Below, piece by piece: positions 1 through 5,193 of a stretch of 5,193 nt of DNA; the first letter of the stretch is position 1, and every line of letters starts with the position of its first letter. The position numbers and the translations under genes were made by a program. This DNA is from Clostridiales bacterium (GTDB lineage: Bacteria; Bacillota; Clostridia; Lachnospirales; Lachnospiraceae), in the NCBI GenBank assembly GCA_029267975.1, contig JAJUHH010000224.1:1-5193 (forward strand). The letters run 5' to 3'. Below the pieces are notes generated by a model that was not told where the DNA came from, did no database searches, and worked only from the letters and a program-made list of their open reading frames with translations.

Positions 1-680
1 ACCTGCTGCTTCTGAAGAAGCTTGATGCACAGATAAACAACGGATTTGTCAGTGAACTCCTGGAATTCCTCTTCATTCGGGAAGCCACAGATCGGAGTAC
101 CCTTCTCATCAATATCAGCGTCGAATACTGCTGACCATTCAAGCTCGCAGAATACCGGCTCATTGAAGAATTCGATATTGGATCTGTCTGCTTCTCTGAT
201 GTTCTTGCCCATTGCTTTAGCATCAAAGTATCTTGCTACTGTCGGAGGCAAATTAGGTTTAATCATAGGAGGGCATTTATCAAAGTCTACCTTAGTATAA
301 ACTCTGAACGGAATATGAACTGTGGTATCTTTGATGGATCCGGATATTCCTGAACTACTCTTGCAGATCTTAGTAGCGAACTCAATGTTCTTTCTGATAT
401 ATCCTTCAATAAATACCTTATCTGTCGGAGGAATATATCTGCACTGAGTTAAGAATACCTGTTTCTCAATTCTCTTAATCTCATATGCTGGCTCGCTTAA
501 TCTTACCTTTGCTTCAGAGTCAATCTGAATAATGAATTCAGCAAGCACCTTCGGAATCTTGAAGTCTCCTCCACGATAGGGATAATTGTCGGCACCCGTC
601 AGGGTATCGTATTTAAGCACACTTGCATTGCACTCAGCTTCACAGCCGGGTTTTACAGGTCCTGGATTGTTGGTATACAT
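1..680 (-). CDS. CsxC-like clostridial spore-layer protein (SPOCS/DUF3794-like), 3' end outside window
   Basis: A minus-strand frame stays open from an ATG at 680 to the window edge, giving 226 residues and no stop. AAAGGAG (697-691) lies about 10 bases before the ATG, the only sensible start. The protein opens with a Cys/Pro-rich stretch (MYTNNPGPVKPGCEAEC), then a segment rich in charged and beta-prone residues. Residues 77-102 (LTQCRYIPPTDKVFIEGYIR, then KNIEFA) match the most recognisable motif I recall from clostridial CsxC-type proteins. Residues 174-181 (EPVFCELE) and 214-226 (VVYLCIKLLQKQQ) also match. In that family the proteins sit in the outer spore layers (exosporium or coat). Cysteines at 13, 17, 80, 106, 136, 178, 198 and 218 could support cross-linking, which is inference. 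It lies downstream of the DUF4317 gene on the same strand with a 104-base gap and probably its own promoter. The family call is from remembered motifs, not a search; a more general SPOCS-domain protein is the alternative. Confidence 0.72.
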   Translation of the reverse strand, partial: MYTNNPGPVKPGCEAECNASVLKYDTLTGADNYPYRGGDFKIPKVLAEFIIQIDSEAKVRLSEPAYEIKRIEKQVFLTQCRYIPPTDKVFIEGYIRKNIEFATKICKSSSGISGSIKDTTVHIPFRVYTKVDFDKCPPMIKPNLPPTVARYFDAKAMGKNIREADRSNIEFFNEPVFCELEWSAVFDADIDEKGTPICGFPNEEEFQEFTDKSVVYLCIKLLQKQQ

Positions 681-704
681 ATTATAATTGCTCCTTTCAT
701 ATTG

Positions 705-716
705 GGTAATATTACC
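705..716. promoter_or_regulatory. Perfect 12-bp palindrome GGTAATATTACC in the spore gene leader
   Basis: The palindrome has no spacer and sits between the predicted transcription start (about 720) and the ribosome binding site (697-691) of the minus-strand spore-layer gene. With no loop it is unlikely to form a useful RNA hairpin, so a dimeric protein site on DNA is the more natural reading. Chance is possible in such AT-rich sequence. Confidence 0.25.
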
Positions 717-726
717 TTTTACAATA

Positions 727-756
727 ATTATAATATGTATAATGTCACATAATGTT
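727..756 (-). promoter_or_regulatory. Candidate promoter of the spore-layer gene (SigK-like, with overlapping SigA-like -10)
   Basis: On the minus strand CATATTATA (737-729) fits the SigK -10 consensus CATAnnnTA. AACA (756-753) lies 15 bases upstream and fits the short SigK -35 element mACm, one base closer than the usual 16. A consensus TATAAT (732-727) overlaps it but has no good -35 at 17 bases. A mother-cell sigma factor would suit a spore-surface gene. AT-rich DNA produces such matches easily, so this is tentative. Confidence 0.4.
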
Positions 757-758
757 AC
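744..758. promoter_or_regulatory. 15-bp imperfect dyad (GTnACAT-n-ATGTnAC), possible operator
   Basis: GTCACAT (744-750) and ATGTTAC (752-758) are inverted copies around a single central base, with 6 of 7 positions pairing. The dyad overlaps the candidate -35 of the spore-layer gene, where a repressor or activator could act. ATAATGT also occurs twice in direct orientation (739-745 and 749-755), one helical turn apart. I do not recognise the site as that of a named regulator. Confidence 0.3.
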
Positions 759-784
759 TAATTAAATTTATTTGTCAAAAGAAA

Positions 785-1915
785 TCATATGGGTTTTACA
801 TTAATTCCATTTATTTCGACCTGATCCGTAATTTCGATCACCAGACATTTTCTTCCGTCAACAATTTTTGTCTGGACCAGATCAATACATTCCGGATTTA
901 CCTTTACCACCACATCCGGAGTTTTTACTTCAAAGCTTCTGGTATTGATCACATTGGCAGCCAGTAGGGATACATTTTCCCCGGCCATTTTATCATATGT
1001 TCTATCGAACTCCTCCAGTTTTTCTTCCTCCACACCGCTTTCTGCGAAGATGTTTTTTACCTCCTTCTTGTCGAGGGTCAGAGGTTCTGCTATTTCTTTT
1101 ATTTTATGCTCTTCGATAATTTCTGACAATTTTTCATGAATATTGCGCACCACTTCATATTCACAATCCTCCCCCAGAGTTTCCTTAATTAAGGCCTGGA
1201 AGGTCTCCTTCTGATCACCGGCTGACATAGGCACCTTGCAGCCCAGCAGCTGACTAACGAAATCATCATGGAGTTCCTCTGAATCTTTGGCATAATATAA
1301 AATGCTATGTATGTCGGTACTGCGGTCGTTGAAAGCCGGGAACAGAAAACCGTTATTGGGCATTCCTACCACCCAGTCCTGAATCCGTTTCTGGATCTGG
1401 TTCCTTTCCTCATTGTAGCTAAGTCCGGGCTTAGAGAGCTTTACCGGGCAGATAGAGCACATAATATAGCGATATACTTCATCAGAGGCATCATCCATCA
1501 GTATCTTATCACTGGTTCTGCCAGGAACATCATAAGCAGCATAGATTAATAAAATGAGATAATTACCGGTATAATCATAGAAGTCAATTACCTTCTGATA
1601 AAAATCATCCAGTAAGGCTTCCTCCTTTAATTCACTATCCCGTAAACGGAGCAAGCATTCCTGTGGTCCCCCGTTAAATTCCGTCTCCGTGGGAAATTCC
1701 ATATTGATCAGGTTCTTTCCTATGGTGCCAGACAGGGTCTTCTTAAAGATCTCAAAGTACTTGAAGGTCTCTTCCTCCGGCATGCCCAGAAAGGTCTCCG
1801 TAAATTTCGTTTTAATTGTCTTCTCTCCGTCCACATAGCAGCCGCTTACCTTTGTAATAGAACAATTTTCATGCTTAAACTGCTTGCGTATTTCAAGTAT
1901 CTCACTGTTGATCAT
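785..1915 (-). CDS. DUF4317 family protein, function unknown
   Basis: This complete gene encodes 376 residues. It starts at the ATG at 1915, preceded by AAAGGAG (1932-1926), and ends with TGA at 787-785. The sequence matches what I recall of DUF4317, common in Clostridia and without assigned function. Characteristic stretches are INSEILEIRKQF (2-13), SGCYVDGEK (24-32), EEETFKYFEIFKKTLSGTIG (47-66), YIMCSICPVKLSKPGLSY (150-167) with Cys153 and Cys156, and GFLFPAFNDRSTDIHSILYY (189-208). Residues 245-315 are rich in Glu and Lys and probably helical. The last 45 residues look beta-rich. No signal peptide, confident membrane segment, nucleotide-binding loop or catalytic motif is visible, so it is probably cytoplasmic. 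The segment YLILLIYAAYDVPG (119-132) is hydrophobic but too short and broken for a membrane span. It is divergent from the GIY-YIG gene and lies upstream of the spore-layer gene. I see no strong terminator after it, so some read-through into that gene is possible. Family call fairly confident; no function proposed. Confidence 0.85.
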   Translation of the reverse strand: MINSEILEIRKQFKHENCSITKVSGCYVDGEKTIKTKFTETFLGMPEEETFKYFEIFKKTLSGTIGKNLINMEFPTETEFNGGPQECLLRLRDSELKEEALLDDFYQKVIDFYDYTGNYLILLIYAAYDVPGRTSDKILMDDASDEVYRYIMCSICPVKLSKPGLSYNEERNQIQKRIQDWVVGMPNNGFLFPAFNDRSTDIHSILYYAKDSEELHDDFVSQLLGCKVPMSAGDQKETFQALIKETLGEDCEYEVVRNIHEKLSEIIEEHKIKEIAEPLTLDKKEVKNIFAESGVEEEKLEEFDRTYDKMAGENVSLLAANVINTRSFEVKTPDVVVKVNPECIDLVQTKIVDGRKCLVIEITDQVEINGINVKPI

Positions 1916-1952
1916 AATCCTTACTCTCCTTTGTTTTTACCATATCACACAG

Positions 1953-1958
1953 ATTATA
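1953..1958 (-). promoter_or_regulatory. Candidate -10 element of the DUF4317 gene
   Basis: On the minus strand this is a consensus TATAAT, 37 bases upstream of the start codon. That leaves room for a short leader carrying the AAAGGAG site. No convincing -35 hexamer is found at 16-18 bases (positions 1975-1982 read AAAATGCC); TTGAAA at 1986-1981 is 22 bases away, too far. Start and strand fit, but the promoter is only half supported. Confidence 0.4.
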
Positions 1959-2034
1959 GTCTAACATTTCTCTTGGCATTTTTCAATGAAGCCTGGAAAG
2001 CCAAATATTAATTATGTAAATGCTGTCGCTTTTA

Positions 2035-2043
2035 TGCTATTAT
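2035..2043 (+). promoter_or_regulatory. Candidate extended -10 promoter of the UvrC-like gene
   Basis: TGCTATTAT is an extended -10 (TGn plus TATTAT, five of six matches to TATAAT). The -35 position 17 bases upstream reads TGTAAA (2015-2020), a weak match, as tolerated in extended -10 promoters. Transcription would start near 2050, within the left arm of the inverted repeat at 2046-2074, leaving a leader of about 85 bases. Confidence 0.42.
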
Positions 2044-2045
2044 TT

Positions 2046-2074
2046 TAATGCAGATCTTTCCCTCATCTGCATTA
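2046..2074. repeat. Perfect 10-bp inverted repeat at the predicted 5' end of the UvrC-like transcript
   Basis: TAATGCAGAT (2046-2055) and ATCTGCATTA (2065-2074) are exact inverted copies around a 9-base pyrimidine-rich spacer (2056-2064). It lies between divergent genes, so a terminator role is unlikely; no T-run follows on the plus strand. Its overlap with the predicted start region fits an operator or a 5'-end RNA hairpin. It does not match the LexA/SOS box of Firmicutes (CGAAC-N4-GTTCG) that a repair gene might be expected to carry. Confidence 0.55.
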
Positions 2075-2133
2075 CATAACTAAGCTTAAATCATCGATAT
2101 CCTCTTATCAGGGGATCGGTATACGGAGAACCT

Positions 2134-3099
2134 ATGGCAGAGACGAATCTGATTCAAGAAAAACTACAGCATATCCCGGAACTTCCGGGAATCTATAAAA
2201 TGTTGGATGCAAGAGGCAATATTATTTATATCGGAAAAAGCAAATGCTTAAAAAAGCGGGTAAAATCATATTTTGTCAGCACACCGAAATGGGAGAAGGT
2301 CACCCGGATGGTATCCTCCATTAAGGACATTGAGTATATCGTTACGGATACCCATCTGGAAGCAAGATTGCTGGAATGCAGACTGATTAAGGAGCTTAAG
2401 CCCCGCTTCAATGCCCAGATGAAGAACGATCAAAATTACGTCTATCTTAAGCTGGACCCTAATCATCCCAGCAAACCATTGTCAATCGTTCAGGAGCGGG
2501 AGGAAGACTGCTTTGGTCCCTTTCGCAGCAAGTACGCTCTGAGTGACTTCATTACAAGATTAAATAACCTTTATCCCATCAAAAAATCCGGAGACTGCTA
2601 TGAATTTGAATATCATCTCTTCCCTGTGAAACTGGATCAAAAGGAAAGGGAGGAGCTTTGCAATCTGTTCCTGGAGCTCTTCTCTCAGGAAGAAAACATT
2701 CTAAAACTAAATAAGGCGCTGCAGTTGAAATTAGAGGAAGCAGCAGCGCAGTACCGATATGAGATAGCCTCTATGTACCGTGATCTGATCCAGGTCTTCA
2801 CCCAGATAAAATATGCTTTAAATAGATATCAGGACCTGTCAGATAAGAACATCCTGCTAAAACTTCCTTATCCGGGAGGATATAAACTATTCTTCGTTGC
2901 AAACGGCCATATCATAAAGGATAAGTCCCTTTCCACCCTGAAAGAAGAGAGTATTCGGGAGTTCATACAAAGCAGCTTACTCCAGTCAAAGGACTTCCAG
3001 CCCACCACAGAGAACGAAAAATCCTTAATTGATTATCGTGATATCCTTTACTCGGAAATATTAGATCTGGATCAGGATATGTGGGAAATTATTCCTTAG
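2134..3099 (+). CDS. UvrC-like GIY-YIG endonuclease with UVR motif, lacking the C-terminal nuclease half (Cho-like)
   Basis: This 321-residue protein is predicted to nick DNA by GIY-YIG chemistry, probably in or beside nucleotide excision repair. Residues 14-95 form the GIY-YIG domain: GIY at 19-21, YIGKS at 32-36, Leu39 and Arg42 in the LKKRV block, the likely metal-binding Glu76 in LEARLLE, and IKELKPRFN at 85-93. The usual UvrC KDDKSYP block is altered to KNDQNYV (97-103). Residues 126-150 resemble the UvrC FGPF segment, without the Cys cluster that follows it in many UvrCs. Residues 191-222 match the UVR (UvrB-contact) motif, with EEAA, YEIA and YRDLI conserved. Residues 245-290 resemble the UvrC region after UVR. 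The protein then ends, with no RNase H-like nuclease or HhH domains; full UvrC is about 600 residues. The ATG follows GGAGA (2125-2129) by only four bases. Most like E. coli Cho in extent. A normal stop and unbroken frame argue against a decayed uvrC. Confidence 0.85.
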   Translation: MAETNLIQEKLQHIPELPGIYKMLDARGNIIYIGKSKCLKKRVKSYFVSTPKWEKVTRMVSSIKDIEYIVTDTHLEARLLECRLIKELKPRFNAQMKNDQNYVYLKLDPNHPSKPLSIVQEREEDCFGPFRSKYALSDFITRLNNLYPIKKSGDCYEFEYHLFPVKLDQKEREELCNLFLELFSQEENILKLNKALQLKLEEAAAQYRYEIASMYRDLIQVFTQIKYALNRYQDLSDKNILLKLPYPGGYKLFFVANGHIIKDKSLSTLKEESIREFIQSSLLQSKDFQPTTENEKSLIDYRDILYSEILDLDQDMWEIIP

Positions 3100-3222
3100 G
3101 CTATGTTGTTATGAAACTCTACAGGCTCACTTTATTTATGAAGTCTGCAGGCTTTCCTTCACATATTCATTCGTTATTCATTCATAAGCCGCTTTAGCAC
3201 GGCAACGCGATAAATATTTTTA

Positions 3223-3252
3223 TTGCCAAACCAAAGAAGCATCTGATAAAAT
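3223..3252 (+). promoter_or_regulatory. Candidate SigA-type promoter of the glutamate-synthase-like gene
   Basis: TTGCCA (3223-3228) is a five-of-six -35 match. TAAAAT (3247-3252) is a five-of-six -10 match, 18 bases downstream and preceded by TG at 3244-3245 in the extended -10 position. Transcription would start near 3259, giving a leader of about 59 bases that contains the hairpin at 3275-3298. This is the best-supported promoter in the window. Confidence 0.55.
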
Positions 3253-3274
3253 AACATTAATCAACAAATATCAC

Positions 3275-3298
3275 TGTGCGTACAAAGGTGTACGCATA
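3275..3298. promoter_or_regulatory. Inverted repeat / hairpin in the leader of the glutamate-synthase-like gene
   Basis: TGCGTAC (3277-3283) and GTACGCA (3290-3296) are exact inverted copies around a six-base loop. In RNA they extend by a G-U and a U-A pair to nine pairs (3275-3298). The right arm ends seven bases before the ribosome binding site (3305-3311) and the element lies about 16-40 bases after the predicted transcription start. It could be an operator that blocks elongation or an RNA structure that tunes translation. No T-run follows, so it is not an attenuator by itself. Confidence 0.45.
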
Positions 3299-3304
3299 TA
3301 TCAT

Positions 3305-3311
3305 AAGGAGG
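3305..3311 (+). promoter_or_regulatory. Ribosome binding site that fixes the start of the glutamate-synthase-like gene
   Basis: AAGGAGG is a full anti-Shine-Dalgarno match, six bases before the ATG at 3318. The frame is open further upstream to a GTG at 3276, but that codon lies inside the leader inverted repeat and has no such site ahead of it. The ATG is therefore chosen. Confidence 0.85.
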
Positions 3312-3317
3312 ATAATC

Positions 3318-4964
3318 ATGTTTCAGTACCCGAAGAGCAATGACGTTCTTAACACCGCAAACAGAGGTAATCCGGCAGAATCCGGACTTTGTACCTTATG
3401 TCGTGCAGACTGTAAAGGTAAGTGTGAAACCTGGATGTCGAGTATGAAAGGCCGAAAGCTCTTGTATCCGAGAGATTTTGGAACCATAACGGCAGGCAGC
3501 TCCAATATTAATCATGTGGGAGTATCCTATAATAACTTACGAATTCAAGGCTACAATTACGGAGCCTATGGACTTGCAAATGGTTTGTCCAGGGATGCGG
3601 ATGACTGTATCTTCCCGAATGTGTCCTTGGAAACCGAATTTGGTAAGGCTTACAAGACAAAATCCCGCGTTCCGATTATGACCGGTGCCCTTGGCTCAAC
3701 CTTTATTGCCCAGAAATACTGGGAATCCTTTGCAGTGGGTGCAGCAATTGTGGGCTTTCCTATCGTAATCGGCGAGAATGTTGTTGGCATTGACAGGCAA
3801 GCCGAGATCAAGAATGGTAAGATATTGAAAGCTCCGGAGCTGGATAGACGAATCGAGGTCTATCAGAACTACTATGACGGTTACGGTGCGATTATCGTTC
3901 AGATGAATGTTGAAGATACCAGAAATGGCGTAGCAGAATATCTGATTGAAAAATACGGGGATCAGGTAATCATTGAGCTAAAATGGGGACAAGGTGCCAA
4001 GGATATCGGCGGAGAGATCCAGGTTAGCAGCCTTGATTATGCTGTCTTCTTAAAAGAAAGAGGCTATATTGTGGATCCCGATCCTACAAAGGCTGAGGTT
4101 CAGGAAGCCTTTAAGAGGGGGGCAATCAAAGCCTTTGCAAGACATAGTCGCCTTGGTTATACCAATCTTGATAACTATTATGAGGTTCAGAAGGACTTTA
4201 TGGAGGCAATCTCCCACCTGAGAAGTCTTGGTTATAAGAGAATTACCTTAAAAACTGGTTCCTATGGTATGGAAACACTGGCCATGGCCATTAAGTTCGC
4301 GACAGATGCCAAGCTTGATCTTCTTACCATCGATGGTTCCGGCGGCGGAACAGGAATGAGTCCATGGAACATGATGGAGTCCTGGGGTGTTCCCTCCATC
4401 CAGCTGCATTCCAAAGCTTATGAATATGCACAGATCCTGGCAGCCAAAGGAATGGATGTGGTGGATCTGGCTTTCGCAGGTGGTCTGGCGAGAGAAGATC
4501 ATATCTTTAAGGCTCTTGCTCTGGGTGCTCCCTTTACGAAGCTGGTTTGTATGGGAAGGGCGATTATGATCCCTGGCTTCCTTGGTGCCAATATCGAAGG
4601 AGCCCTCTATCCCGACAGAAGGGAACTGCTAAATGGCAATTGGGATAGCCTGCCCAAGAATATTCTTGATGAATTCGGCTCTACTCCGGAAGAGATATTT
4701 GCCGGATACTTTGATGTGAAGAATAAGGTTGGTGCCGATGAGATAAAGAAGATCCCTCTGGGTGCCATTGCTGTCTGGACTCTGGCTGACAAGCTTATGG
4801 CAGGTTTGCAGCAGCTTATGGCAGGTGCCAGAAAATTTGATCTGGCAAGCATATCCCGGGATGATCTCTTCGCAGCAAACAGAGAAACCGAACGTGATAC
4901 AAAAATCAGATATATTACAGATGCAGGGGATGAAATCGCTAAAAGAATATTAAATCTTTCATAA
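3318..4964 (+). CDS. FMN-binding glutamate-synthase-family protein with N-terminal four-Cys cluster
   Basis: This 548-residue cytoplasmic protein corresponds to the FMN/2-oxoglutarate barrel of glutamate synthase large subunit (GltB), as in stand-alone archaeal-type proteins. Visible landmarks are the ELKWGQGAKDIGGE block (220-233; cf. KxGxGxxxGG in GltB), IDGSGGGTGMSP (338-349), the flavin-phosphate glycine loop, and DLAFAGGLARE (383-393) with LALGA (400-404) of the second glycine-rich loop. The N-terminus has Cys25, Cys28, Cys32 and Cys36 (CxxCx3Cx3C), likely an Fe-S or metal site. The only other cysteines are 97 and 411, so the C-x5-C-x4-C 3Fe-4S cluster of GltB is absent. No glutamine amidotransferase domain and no GltD partner are present here. 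A true glutamate synthase would therefore need ammonia and electrons from proteins encoded elsewhere. Relatives include the MgsC-type subunit of N-methylglutamate synthase, so the amino acceptor and donor are uncertain. It is single-gene, ended by the stem-loop at 5045-5086. Confidence 0.85.
   Translation: MFQYPKSNDVLNTANRGNPAESGLCTLCRADCKGKCETWMSSMKGRKLLYPRDFGTITAGSSNINHVGVSYNNLRIQGYNYGAYGLANGLSRDADDCIFPNVSLETEFGKAYKTKSRVPIMTGALGSTFIAQKYWESFAVGAAIVGFPIVIGENVVGIDRQAEIKNGKILKAPELDRRIEVYQNYYDGYGAIIVQMNVEDTRNGVAEYLIEKYGDQVIIELKWGQGAKDIGGEIQVSSLDYAVFLKERGYIVDPDPTKAEVQEAFKRGAIKAFARHSRLGYTNLDNYYEVQKDFMEAISHLRSLGYKRITLKTGSYGMETLAMAIKFATDAKLDLLTIDGSGGGTGMSPWNMMESWGVPSIQLHSKAYEYAQILAAKGMDVVDLAFAGGLAREDHIFKALALGAPFTKLVCMGRAIMIPGFLGANIEGALYPDRRELLNGNWDSLPKNILDEFGSTPEEIFAGYFDVKNKVGADEIKKIPLGAIAVWTLADKLMAGLQQLMAGARKFDLASISRDDLFAANRETERDTKIRYITDAGDEIAKRILNLS
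4792..4826 (+). repeat. Exact 14-bp in-frame direct repeat inside the glutamate-synthase-like gene
   Basis: AGCTTATGGCAGGT occurs at 4792-4805 and again at 4813-4826, exactly 21 bases apart. It encodes LMAG-LQQ-LMAG (residues 493-503). Because the period is seven codons, gain or loss of a unit would keep the frame. It may simply reflect a conserved helix written with the same codons. Confidence 0.5.
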
Positions 4965-5044
4965 AGTTATTGCTATTGTTCTGGTAACTTCTAAGCTAGC
5001 TTCGAGTGTTAAAAAACTGTTACCTTCTATATTAACTTACAAGA

Positions 5045-5086
5045 AAGAGACTGTTGCAAGATATAATACATCTGCAACAGTCTCTT
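5045..5086. terminator. Strong stem-loop, probable bidirectional terminator
   Basis: AAGAGACTGTTGCA (5045-5058) pairs perfectly with TGCAACAGTCTCTT (5073-5086). After one bulged A (5059), three more pairs form (5060-5062 with 5070-5072), closing a seven-base loop (5063-5069). It sits between convergent genes, 80 bases after the plus-strand stop and 33 bases past the minus-strand stop. Downstream sequence is pyrimidine-rich on the plus strand (CCTCTATT) and T-rich on the minus strand (CTTTCTTGT), without a pure U-run. Placement makes a shared terminator likely. Confidence 0.75.
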
Positions 5087-5119
5087 CCTCTATTAAGAAT
5101 GCATAAGCCTTCGGTTATT

Positions 5120-5193
5120 CTAAATCACCCCTACAGGTGCAGCATAAACAACAAATTCTTCCTCACCATCAAGCTGTAGTAACTGATCCGCCT
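5120..5193 (-). CDS. C-terminal end of a probable SagB/nitroreductase-type oxidoreductase (partial)
   Basis: Reading in from the right edge on the minus strand, one frame gives 23 residues ending ...LDGEEEFVVYAAPVGVI and a TAG stop at 5122-5120. The other two frames are closed within this stretch. An LDGEEEFVxYxAPVG ending resembles the C-terminus of SagB/ThcOx-type flavin nitroreductases as I remember them, where this strand closes the FMN-binding fold. Only the tail is visible, so start, length and active-site residues cannot be judged. The terminator immediately downstream and the convergent arrangement support a real gene end. The family name is tentative; the gene end itself is more secure. 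Confidence 0.55.
   Translation of the reverse strand, partial: ADQLLQLDGEEEFVVYAAPVGVI

Noticed and set aside
46..300. Plus-strand open frame of 84 codons near the left edge
   Set aside because: It is antisense to the spore-layer gene, has no ribosome binding site, and its Ser-rich translation resembles no family; the minus strand has recognisable motifs and a proper start.
2095..2118. Possible hairpin CGAT...ATCG before the UvrC-like ribosome binding site
   Set aside because: Only four to five interrupted pairs form; not distinguishable from chance.
2134..3099. Homing endonuclease or mobile-intron reading of the GIY-YIG gene
   Set aside because: The spacing of motifs, the FGPF segment and the UVR motif are of UvrC type, and no intron, intein or split host gene surrounds it.
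3164..3183. Two copies of TATTCATTC, 11 bases apart
   Set aside because: Short, low-complexity repeat in AT-rich intergenic DNA; two units are not enough to suggest an array or a binding site.
3100..3222. Terminator for the UvrC-like gene
   Set aside because: Only short arms such as GCCG/CGGC (3188-3191 and 3200-3203) or GGCAA/TTGCC (3201-3205 and 3223-3227) are present, with no T-run at the right place. I cannot support a terminator here.
3276..3317. Upstream GTG start adding 14 residues to the glutamate-synthase-like protein
   Set aside because: The GTG lies inside the leader inverted repeat and has no ribosome binding site, while AAGGAGG stands six bases before the ATG at 3318.
4983..5024. 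GGTAAC/GTTACC inverted repeat enclosing the palindrome AAGCTAGCTT (4993-5002)
   Set aside because: Six-base arms with a 30-base interior make a weak structure, and the much stronger stem-loop at 5045-5086 already explains termination.

Overview
The window looks like chromosomal DNA of an anaerobic, spore-forming Clostridia member, most like Lachnospiraceae. This is inferred from gene content: a CsxC-like spore-layer protein, a DUF4317 protein and a stand-alone FMN-binding glutamate-synthase-type protein. AT-rich intergenic DNA and strong AAGGAG-type ribosome binding sites fit that placement. No mobile element, CRISPR array, tRNA or rRNA is visible.

Layout. Positions 1-680 (minus) hold the first 226 residues of a spore-surface-type protein whose end lies outside the window. 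Its leader (681-784) has a candidate sporulation promoter and two dyad elements. Positions 785-1915 (minus) hold a complete DUF4317 protein of unknown function, upstream of and co-oriented with the spore gene. Positions 1916-2133 form a divergent promoter region with a perfect 10-bp inverted repeat. Positions 2134-3099 (plus) encode a short UvrC relative with a GIY-YIG nuclease domain and a UVR motif but no C-terminal nuclease half. Positions 3100-3317 carry no gene; they hold a good candidate promoter and a leader hairpin for the next gene. Positions 3318-4964 (plus) encode a 548-residue FMN-binding glutamate-synthase-family protein with a four-cysteine N-terminal cluster. A strong stem-loop at 5045-5086 separates it from the converging 3' end of a minus-strand gene (5120-5193), probably a SagB/nitroreductase-type oxidoreductase.

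The genes do not form an evident pathway. Each of the four main genes has its own leader and probably its own promoter. The window reads as ordinary core or near-core clostridial DNA, and I see no convincing new multi-gene system. The points most worth a second look are the UvrC-like nuclease that keeps a UVR motif, the N-terminal cysteine cluster on the glutamate-synthase-like enzyme, and several unexplained dyads in gene leaders.
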